In this document: one piece after another, positions 45,901-54,500 of the stretch
How the letters are laid out: each line of letters starts with the position of its first letter
Numbering within the stretch: the stretch's first letter is position 1
Assembly (NCBI GenBank): GCA_037447655.1
Contig: JBBHKE010002536.1
Coordinates: 1-64,000 of the forward strand
DNA from: Zygnema cylindricum
Taxonomy: Eukaryota; Streptophyta; Zygnematophyceae; Zygnematales; Zygnemataceae
Direction of reading: 5' to 3'
DNA length: 64,000 bases
The notes under the pieces: generated by a model
Seen by the model: the letters and a program-made list of their open reading frames with translations, nothing else
The model's database searches: none
What the model was told of the DNA's origin: nothing
Program-made: the position numbers and the translations under genes

Positions 45901-46379
45901 TGGATTCTCCTTTGTTCTTCAAACGCCTCTCTTTCTCGTAATAAACGAGCTTTTTCTACTTGTCTTTGTTTTTTTTCTTGCATACGTTTCCACTGCCACT
46001 TGGTGACACCTCCAGGGAAGGTTCTCGGACCGCCTCCACCGACTATTTTAGGGTAAGAGGGAGAAATACAGGGAATTAGGGTTAGGGTTTTAGAACCATG
46101 GTTTACGGGGACGGGAAGGTTCCTAGGGTTTCTGCAAGAGGAGAGGGAGGAGAGGGAGGACAGGGAGGAGAGGGAAGAGAGGGAGGAGAGGGAGAGGGAG
46201 AAGAAGGAAGAAGAGAGAGAGAGGGAGTGGCGGAGAGAGCTAGGGTTTTGCTGAAGAGAACGGACGGCAGAGGGGAAGGAGAAGCGGCAAGCAGTTGCGG
46301 CTATTGACATGATTGCAAGAATGGAGAGAGAGAGAGAAAGGCGAGAGAGAAGAGAGGGAGAGTGGAATGTTCCTTGCAC
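37676..46379 (-). CDS. DEAD-box ATP-dependent RNA helicase, RH25/26/31-like, 878 aa, 11 exons
   Basis: Minus-strand exons: 46379-45169, 44532-44423, 43939-43884, 43072-43000, 42322-42153, 40205-39999, 39858-39775, 39595-39500, 38861-38643, 38467-38285, 37903-37676. All phases fit and the total is 2,637 nt. Residues 1-60 are Ser/Arg-rich like an organellar transit peptide (alternative ATG at 46310). Then follow a charged linker, the Q-motif region (RFDSFPLSQYSIKAL, ~405), motif I AKTGTGKT (448-455), Ia PARELA (494-499), Ib TPGR (545-548), II DECD (572-575), III SAT (603-605), IV VLVFATTARQ (670-679), V TSDVSARG (724-731), VI HRLGRTGR (754-761), and a C-terminal region with AYQSWLGYYNS and MGLRGVPGL typical of the plant RH25/26/31 group. 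It unwinds or remodels RNA with ATP, probably in mitochondria or plastids (inference). Motif II is DECD and motif Ia has PARELA rather than PTRELA. Confidence 0.9.
39124..39172 (-). repeat. Degenerate copy of the helicase exon 9 5' part
   Basis: GTTCAGAAAAGTCTTGCCAT, then TAATTGTGTTTACCAGGCA, matches the coding strand complement of exon 9 around 38810-38855 (AGCCCGGAAAAGTTCCGCCA and TAATTGAGTTTGTCGGGCA). It lies upstream of exon 9 in transcript order, inside the same intron. Confidence 0.7.
39643..39666 (-). repeat. Degenerate copy of the helicase exon 8 acceptor
   Basis: CTCTCTTGTCAGGCCTGAAAT repeats the exon 8 start (ACTCTCTTGTCGAACCTGAAAT on the plus strand, 39580-39601) 65 bases away. 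A further TTGTCGAACCTG occurs at the exon 7 donor (39766-39777). Confidence 0.65.
40278..40303 (-). repeat. Degenerate copy of the helicase exon 6 acceptor
   Basis: TTGGTATTCCCACTAATACC then TGC reproduces the exon 6 start (TGGAGTTCCCACTAATACC, TGC at 40190-40208), including the AG acceptor and first codons, about 95 bases upstream in the transcript. Confidence 0.7.
40340..41150. repeat. Repeats in helicase intron 5
   Basis: Two related segments (near 40395-40460 and 40465-40530) share ATTAATACTAATTTTGCTTT, then AACCAAAACCAATACCGATA. Fragments of the palindromic hAT MITE family 2 (TATCGATGTTAATATATCGC) lie at 40890-40985, and an ACCAATACC short repeat at 41010-41110. No coding sequence is seen. 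Confidence 0.55.
41470..41661. mobile_element. Diverged TA-family MITE in helicase intron 5
   Basis: The right end (TTAACTTTAATAGCAATGGG then CGGGGTA) and the interior (GTGACTCATTACGAGG, CTAAATAGTGTTATAAAC) resemble members of the CACC...GGTG superfamily and the element at about 51400-51570 in the XB3-like gene. The left end is uncertain. Confidence 0.45.
41938..42008 (-). repeat. Degenerate copy of the helicase exon 5 3' end
   Basis: Plus-strand CGTTTTGAGCCTGGCTGCCA and CCGGGCATTCGGGAACTCCA match exon 5 (TTTTTTAAGCCTGGCTGCTT, CAGGCATTCTCGTCCCTCCA at 42163-42215). Read on the minus strand it still gives SSRMPGVAARLKT, compared with GGTRMPGEAARLKK in the real exon. It lies in the following intron, embedded in GA-rich sequence. 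Confidence 0.8.
42700..42904 (-). repeat. Two degenerate copies of the helicase exon 4 3' part
   Basis: 42700-42757 and 42855-42900 each resemble exon 4 and its donor (CTGTATTTCCACTCCTTTTA, GGCACATTTCCAAATTCTG at 43000-43040), for example TGTATTTCCACCCCTTTTAG then AGACTCTTCAGAACTTTGTC. Both are in the intron after exon 4 and spaced by CT-rich simple sequence. Confidence 0.75.
43320..43850. repeat. GA/GGGGGA-rich simple repeat in helicase intron 3
   Basis: Purine-only sequence on the plus strand, with GGGGGA units at 43555-43650 that could form G-quadruplexes. At 43684-43710 it contains ACGAGGAAAGCAATTGTATT, a degenerate copy of the exon 3 donor end (TACCAGGAAAGCAATAGTTT at 43881-43900). Confidence 0.8.
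44104..44316 (-). repeat. Two degenerate copies of helicase exon 2 3' half
   Basis: 44272-44316 and 44104-44146 copy the exon 2 end (AATAGAAGGCATGGTGGCTG then CCTGGACGACCGTACA). The nearer copy has a one-base insertion that shifts the frame. The farther one still reads CTIVQAATTASIFE, compared with CTVVQAATMPSILE. Confidence 0.85.
44601..44690 (-). repeat. Duplicated 5' half of helicase exon 2 with a stop
   Basis: On the minus strand an acceptor-like TTTCAG is followed, in the same phase as exon 2, by RFDSLPLSPLSPYSIEALHE DLSY and then TAA. The real exon 2 reads RFDSFPLSQYSIKALHEDLGYELC. It lies upstream of exon 2 in the intron after exon 1. If used it would truncate the protein before the helicase core. 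No matching donor was seen. Confidence 0.85.
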
Positions 46380-48295
46380 GTCTCAAAAAAAAGGGGAAAG
46401 AAATATCTGACCTTAAAAATTCTTCGGGCTCCCACTCTCCAGGGCTTTACGGTTTGCTTTTCTGGCGTAAAGATTGTCAACTTTTTGCCTTTTCTATGTC
46501 CTCGTTTAGAAAAATGTCACTATCTTGCTGGCCGTCGATTTGAGACAAGATGCATTTATTCGGGAAATTTTCAGCCGTAAGATTTTTTACAAATCGCATT
46601 TTAAGATTGCATCACTCGGCATTTATTGCCGTATTCACTGCAGCCGTCCGATATGGATTTACTTCTACCTGACAGTCCGATGGAATCAGGATGTAATCGA
46701 TGGGGTTACATCAGCCGTCCGATATTCTGCGCTTTCCGAAACTGTACGATTGTATCACTAGGCATTTCACGTTTTAGGGGAGGAGTCTTAGCCGTCAGAT
46801 CTGGCTTCTTAAGTTGTTCGTACAGATTTAGTACGGATGATAGAGGCGCCGCAGTTCAGTAGTGAGGACCGCTATTTACTACCTACCATGGAACATTGAA
46901 AACATTCTATTGCTGGGTATCAAACTATCAAAAATTCAAAACCTTGAGATAGGGAATTGCTAATCGCAGAGACGATTTTTGCTGCGCGCAGGTACACCGT
47001 GAATCGCTATTAGCGTAATGAAATAGATAGCGTAATGAAACAATTAGCGTACTTTACGGTAAATTGTGTTTTTTCGGGTACACCATGATACTAATTTATC
47101 ATGTACTCGGTCCTTAATGTCGAAATGTCGGCAGGACTGTGCAGTCTACCTGCGTCTACACGGTGTATGTCGCTATTAGAGCCATGGATCAATCCGTGCA
47201 ATTACTATATCTTGTAGCTCCGTATTATAGGCATACTAAACCAGAATAATACCTATAGTACGAATATAATACGGTTTTACCAGATATAGCGTTTGCGTAC
47301 GTTTCTGCACTTTTCGTCTTATGATAGATTTCTTTTTCCGTGCGCAGACTCCGCACGGAATCCTTCTCACGTTCTAAGCATCAGCTTTCCAGCTTTCCAA
47401 GCAGCTGCTTTGACCTCAACAAGTTGCAGGCAACAGTATTGACTGTATTGTGTCTTTCTACAGTTTCTTTTGACAGTTTTTTGTTTTTAAGCTGTATTCA
47501 CCTTGTAGTCAGTCTCGTACTGAGACAAGGTACTGGCTCGAATATTCAATATTTCTGTAAACAATGGTTCGTTCAAATTTTCGCCTCTGGAGGAGCTCCT
47601 TTATTAGAGCAAAGTCGTTTACAGCCATTTCCTGAATCCACTCTTGTACTTCATATCACTGTTTCTTTCACACCTTATTAACATTTGAAAGTGAAACCTT
47701 GTATTATATAGTTTTTCTTTGTCGAATCAAAATATTTGCATCGATGCTCTTTGCCTTGTTGCAGGCTTTAGAATGAAATTATTTTGAAGAAGAAGTCCCT
47801 GACAGTTATTTGAATCTAGCTTTATCATGATTATTTAGGGAGTTGTTTTCTATTTTGCTAGACATGTTATTTGGCAACCGCGTTGTTTCCATGACTTCAA
47901 ATAACACTGTTGACTTAAAATTTGAACCTAAACCTTCAAAACTCGCGTGTTCATTCGCCCATCCTTTGACTTTGTAGTTTCATATTGCCTAATTGTAGCT
48001 TGGCACATCTACAACTCCTTATAAACCCTGAAAAACGCTAAAAAACTTTAAAAGCAGGTAATATGAAGTCCGGTTCCTGTAGTTTGGGGCTGTGTACTTA
48101 ATTGATTTTTTTTCCGCTGGATTATCATCTCTTTGCGGTTTTATTGATGACGACATCAATTTAATAAGCTCCGTTCATGCCATTTTTTCGCAAAGCTGGG
48201 AATTTTATATATGTAATTTACGTTCTATTTCACTACGTTTCCTGTTCTCTATTATTGAACAAGTAGAAAGTATAAAGTATTATTGAACTTATATC
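46380..48295. other. Divergent intergenic region between helicase and XB3-like genes
   Basis: No coding exon was recognised. From 46525 to 46800 there are several AGCCGTCCGATATNNNNNTT-type motifs, a pattern often seen in plant non-coding DNA. At about 46965-47108 there is a shared transposon-end motif (TTTTTGCTGCGCGCAGGTA) joined to a fragment of the palindrome element, CACCGTGAATCGCTATTAG. At 47340-47690 a 113-codon frame is unsupported. Promoters of both genes must lie here, but no TATA box could be placed confidently. Confidence 0.5.
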
Positions 48296-48520
48296 AAGAA
48301 GACTTCTACAGGGATTCAAGCTTACAAGATTCCTACAGTGGTTCAACCTAGAAGAATTTTACAGGTTTTTAATCTTAGAAGAGTTCAACAGGAAGGTTCT
48401 CACAGGAATTCAAGCTTAGAAGACTTTTACTGAACTCAAGCTCAGGGGACTTCTACAGGAAGTCAAGCTTAGACGTTTCTCACAGGAGTTAGACTCTGAC
48501 AGGAATTCAAGCTTTTTTCA
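48296..48520 (+). repeat. ~35-bp tandem repeats upstream of the XB3-like start
   Basis: About six units with the core GACTTCTACAGGAATTCAAG then CTTAGAA, immediately upstream of the start codon (48573), probably within the 5' UTR or an upstream intron. Each has a CTACAGG/CACAGG acceptor-like core. Confidence 0.75.
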
Positions 48521-48572
48521 ATCCCTTTTGTCATATATATTCCTTATCCATTATCCTTTCTCTGCAACCCCT

Positions 48573-51500
48573 ATGGGCAATACTTTTGGATGTTCCGGTA
48601 CTGGAGAGCGTCTGCTGGCCGCTGCGAGGGAGGGGGATTTGCAATCAGCTCAAGAGCTTCTCAAATTGAAGCCTTCTGCCGCCCGGTTTTGTACTTTTGG
48701 CGTTCGTACGTCTCCTATCCACTTTGCTGCTGCGAGAGGCCACACCGAGGTCTGTTTCTTTACTTTGTCCATGAGCTTCGTTTTGTTATTTTTGAAGAAA
48801 TTTTGTTCTTTTTTGGAAGTAAATGATTGTTTTTGGAAGGGAATGCTAGGAGCTGAGGTTTTTCCTTTTGCACGAGCTTGTTCGTGTTGTTCCTGAAAGA
48901 AAACGATTAGGAGCTGAGGTTTTTTCTTTTCCATGAGCTTGGTCTTGTTTTTTGAAAGAGAACGATTAGATCCCCTATATGTTTATGTTTTAGATTCACA
49001 TTGATTAGACGATTAAAGCTCAAGGTGCTATTCCGTTTGCTCTTTGTTGTCTGCAAACCATAGGTTATTCTTGATGCAGTTTGAGCAATTTTTGTTGTGT
49101 TTTTTCCATCGTTTTCGGACTTTGTCCACTTCCGATGGAGATTGCAGGTTTTTTAATTGTTGTATCTATGGTAAAGATGATTGTTTGAGAGGTCGGTCGC
49201 TTTCCTAACAAAGTTTTTTTTTTTTTTTTTTTTTGTGCTTGCAGATTGTCGATCTGCTTTTACAGCACGGAACGGATGTTGACTGTAGAAATTATTGTGG
49301 CCAGGTATGTCTTCTTTACCCTTGTTATCTTTTGGCACATGAAGAAAGCAAACTGTGAATTGCTACTAGTGTTAGTAGGAAGCGTTAATACTGCTAATCG
49401 TGTCTTTCTTAACGCTAAATCAGTTCGTCTTGGCTGCTGACATTGAGGGAATGCACAGATTTTTGTGCAAGTTTAACTGACACATTGCATTGAATTTTTG
49501 ATGCAGACCGCCATGATGCATGCATGTCGTTTTGGACGATGGGAGGCGGTGCAATCACTTGTAATTTATAAGGCTGACGTATGGTGCCTATATGACTATT
49601 TCTACAAATTCACTTAATTCATATTATAATAGCAGTTAGCTCACCTTTATTTTTAGATAATTATTGGTAGGTTTGTTAATTTATGGGGCTTTCTTGTACT
49701 TAACCACAGCTCTCTCTTGGCCTTAGGGATAGTATCATAGTATCAAAAATTATTACGCTGTGAATGAAAATCAAGAATGATCAAGTTTCCAAGACTATAA
49801 TTGCAATCTGTCCATTTGCTGGATATGCTAATGGTGAAGTTATAATTAAAGCGGATTCAATCACAAAGCTCCTGGATCATTAGAATTATTGAGTCTTTTT
49901 ACTAGTGTTATGTATCGGCAGAGTTTTGCCGATAATCGATATGTAACTTTTTTTGGCTTGCCGATAATCGATATATTGGCACGATTTATCGACACCGGTG
50001 TTATCGCCGATAAAAGACCGATAATATCGGTTTTTTATCGGGACAACACCGGTACCGTTAACTATCGGCGATAATTGTACGATTCGTACCGTACAATTGT
50101 ACGGTTTATTCCGTGGTACTGAACCTCCGTTATTCTGTTGCACAATGTACAGAACTGATTTTTACACGTGGCATGCCAAGCTATATACAGTGAAAAATAT
50201 AATACAGTATATATAAAGTACTATTGTATTGTGTACTATTTTTTTTCCACTTATCGCCGATAAGGAATTTGTTGGTCTCAGAGCGATATATCGGACCCCT
50301 GATCGTTTGATAACCGATAGCTATCGGTATCGGTGTTATCGCGTTAAATTTCGTGCCGATACACAACACTACTTTTTACAATATTTTTACCAAATTTAAA
50401 AATTGTCTATATTTGAGCTGCAGCTTAATTCCAGAATGGCTGATAGATTATTTAAACTTTTGCATCACAATGGTTTCATTATTGCTCTTGGGATATGCTT
50501 TACTGGGAATAGTGGCAATAGTAATGTCTATACAAGCTTATTTTTTACTTATCAGTTGTGACATCCTGGGAACTCTTTGTTTTTTCGTTGTATCGACCAA
50601 AATCTGTAAACTTTACTTTTGGATTTTTTTAATATCTTATCTTTCTTTTTTTCAAGCTTCGTTTTTTGTACAACTTTGTAAAATGTTTTGTGCAGATTGC
50701 GAAATTTGACCTTCTCAGTGGACGTATGGCAATCCATTATGCGGCAGCCAGTGGTAATGTCCAATGTCTTCGTCTACTTCTCGCAGACCATGTACCAAGT
50801 AGTTTCGAGGAACCATTTCCTAGCAGGTGCCACAATGTTTCTACTTCCACTTCAATTAGTTTAGAGCCTGATTGAAACTTAGTTGTGTGTATGCTTAGTT
50901 CTCTTAGAAGTATGCAGTTGTTGTGCTTGTTGCTGCGTTTGTGCTTCAACGTTTCTGCTTCCTCCTTGAGTATTTTACAGCCTCAACGAAACCCCATTGC
51001 TTTTATGCTTAATTCTCATAAAACTTTGTTGCTTTTGTGCCATGATGCTTCTGCTTTAATCTCGAGTATTTTAGAGCATGAGTGGAATATTGCTACTTTT
51101 ATGCTTTAATTCTCGTAAAACATAGTTGCTTTTGTGTGTGTCATTCTTACTGCCCTTTCTTGCTTTTGTACTTGATTTTTAGAAAGTCCTTGTTGCTTTT
51201 GTGTCTGATTCTCAAAAGAATTTCAGAACCAAGAGATAGTGCAAGTTTATTTTTCTTTGCTCTTTGAAAGCTGGTCTCTGCTGTGTCATAAGTTACACTC
51301 TCTACCTCCATGAATTGGACAAAGACGGGTAACTGCTTTTGAATGCCAGGAGAAAATGGCGTATGGTACACCGCCCATCTCTGTCAGAAGAAGTGAATTA
51401 CTAGTGTTATTGCGTTTTTAACATTGACTATCTTAAATTGTATTTTGTAACGCGGCTCATTATGGGCAAATAATTAAATAGTGTTTCAACACTAATTTAT

Positions 51501-54500
51501 TATTATGGGTAAAAAAAGCTCGAACTCAAATCAAGGGTGATTAACCTTAATATGGCCATTGTAGCTGCGAAGTCTACAGCTGTCTACCTAGGCTTTTCAT
51601 CTGGTGTTTGTGGAATTGGTTTTTAGGTTATGTACAATAATGATTTTATCTCTATTGAATGATTTTGCCTCTACTGAATAGTTTTGTCTCTTCTTAATGA
51701 TTTTTCTCCACTGAATGATTGTCTCTACTAACTACTGATGATTTTGTCCCTACAGAAGTTTCAAAGCTGAGATAAGTGCGGTTTGGTGTTGGGAAGTGCA
51801 GAGATCTTATAGAAATCGTGAATGCCCAAGCAGACAGTGGCGTAACAGCTCTCCATTTTGCGGCCCTAAATGGGCATACAGAATGTGTGATTTTGCTATT
51901 GGATTTGGGCGCACGGGTAGGAGCTCTCACAGGTCAGGAAGGCATTCAGGAATGGGACGATATAGGTGGGTTGGTTGGTTGCTTTAGGTTTTCCCGTTTG
52001 TTTTTTGCTATGAGTGGTGTTGGTTGCTATAGGTTTTTCTAGACTATTTTTCGCTACGAAAAAAAGGAATTGAGAGAAGCTGGGTGCTATACGCTTTAGA
52101 AAGGAATTGGGGGGCTGGTAGGGAATATGGAGGGTTTGGTTGCTGTAGGTTTTTCCAGTCTTTTTTGTGCTATGAGAAAGGAAGTGAGAGGGGCTTGTTG
52201 GTAAAAGTTTTTGCGGTCTTTTTTGAGAGGAAGATCTGGTTGGTATAGATTTTTCCAGCCTGTTTTCTGCTATGAGAGAAAGGAATTGACATAGCTGGCT
52301 GGTATTGGAGTCTTTCTAGTCTATTTTGTGCACGAGAGAAGGGAAGTGAGGTTTTTTAAGGTACACCGGTTATCGGTAGTAGTGTTGATGTTTTTTCCGG
52401 CCTTTAAGCTCATTTTTCGCCGTGCACACTTGTTGAATTGTTAATCTGACGGCCGTGATGGAAAAGGTAAGATCTTACCTTTCGATTGGCGGTCTCCAAA
52501 TGTAATCAGTCAAGTGTGCACGGAAAGAAGCTGATTTACGTGCCGAAATGAAAATAAACGCTAATAGGGGTACGAGGTGAGACTGGATTGAAGCGGAGAC
52601 CTCATTGAGGAAAGTGGCTTGGTAGTTCAGAAGCATTAAGGATGTTGATTCAGGGAGAGTTATGAGGAGAGGTTATGTAAATTGTTATTTTATTTGATCG
52701 ACAGAGCATAATAGTGCTGGTTTTATGATATCAAAAACAAATCGTTTTGGTGGAGTTATCACCCGAGGGATTGTAACAGTTATAGACAATCAGAAAACTT
52801 GGAACTCAAAGAATTCAGCACATTTAATGATTTTTTTTTTTACAGTGTCATTTTACCAGATGAAATTGCACGCTCGATTAAGAAGAGGGTATTCTAATGT
52901 TGGGAAGCCAATCCATCACTTGATGGACCTACAGGCGTGTGACTGACTATTTTTGGACGCTTCTAATGATACAGAAAATCATTTGCATTCAAGAAAAAAT
53001 GTACTGAGTAAATTGCATTTGAGGAAAGATATACAGAGAAGAATATTTTGCGACAAAATGTACTGTTGAGTTATTAGCGATCGAGGAAAGATATACAGGG
53101 AACAGTAATTTGCCTTTGAGGAAGATATGCTGAAAAGGATAATTTGCTATCAATTTTTTTTGTGTTCGAGAAAAATGTGTTGATGAGTATGTAGGGGTAG
53201 AGAAAAGATATATCGCGAAGAGTACTTTGTCTTTTGAGGAACATGTACTGAGAAGGAATGTACTGTGACGAATATGCATTTGAGAAAAGATGTACTGAGA
53301 AGTATAATTTGCATTTGCGAAAAGATATACCGAGAAGAGTAATTTTGCATTTGAGAAAAGCTGTACTGAGAATTGCTGTGCTCGCTTTTTGATGTGATGG
53401 AGGGCGTACTCCTTTAGGTAGTGGAAGCACTCCCCTACACTATGCTGCCTGCAGTGGAAGTCTCTCTTGTTGTCAGGTCCGTCCTTCCTCTCTCTCTCCT
53501 TTTCCAGCATCTGGTCCTTCCCACTTCACTCTCTCCCACAGAATCTGATCTGCCTCTCCTCACTCTCTCCTTCTGCAACATCTGGTTTGTTTCTCTTCAC
53601 TCCCTCTCCTTCTGCAATATTCTTTCCGCCCCTTCTCTCTCTCTCCTGCTGCAAAATCTGGTTCCTCTCTCCTCTCTCTCACCTCTCTCTCACCTCTCTC
53701 TCACCTTCTGCAACATCTGGTCCTTTGCTCACGCTTTCCTTCTGCAAAATCTAGGCCATCTCTTTTCTCTCCCCTTAAGTAAGATTTAACTGCAGAACCT
53801 CAGATTTTTAAATTGCCTTATTAAGTTAATTTTATGTCCCTCTCAACTTGGGAAGTCTCGCTTGCTGTTCCAGCTCTCCGTCCTCTCCCTTTATCCGGAG
53901 AAATTAACTGCAGAACCTCAGTTTCGGTGGAATTGAGGCTTATATTGCTTTACCAAAGATAATTTTCTATATATGAACTTCTTTAGAGAGTTTGTAAATT
54001 TTTCTGTAAGGCTCTGCTGCTTTTCGGCAATATTTAACTCCAGAAACCCAAGATTGGATGACATTGACTTGTCAAGATTATTTTATGTGTCCGCCATTGT
54101 GGGAGTTGGAGTTGGATGACATTGACTTATCAAGAAAATCTTGTGTCTCCGCAAGTTTGTGAAGGGAAACTTATCAAAGTTCCGGAAGAGTATTTTGAGG
54201 ATTTTTTTGAATTCAGCTTTTCTTCTTTGCATTTGATGAAAGACCCTGGGCGGGTTACAGGTTCTACTGAGTCGTGGAGCTGACCGTAACTTCAAAAACG
54301 ACAATGGGTGAGAAAAACTGCTTGACTTTCGTACTTTCCTACACTCGACATATTGCTTCTTGTATTACAATATTTTTAAGTGGAGCACTGGAGGAAAGAA
54401 GGGTGTCTTTTTGTTTTATTAGGGTTCAGAGTGTTGGACATGAAAATAAAATTAAGGCCATGGATGAAACGTACGAACTGTAAGATTGGCCACGGTGTCA

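Noticed and set aside
48528-48572. Upstream in-frame ATG for the XB3-like protein
   Set aside because: It would add 15 hydrophobic residues and bury the MGN myristoylation start that the family shares.
51802-51932. Shorter exon 5 of the XB3-like gene ending at 51932
   Set aside because: It also keeps phase, but the donor at 51966 gives [20 protein letters not shown], matching the length of the XB3/XBAT family in this region.
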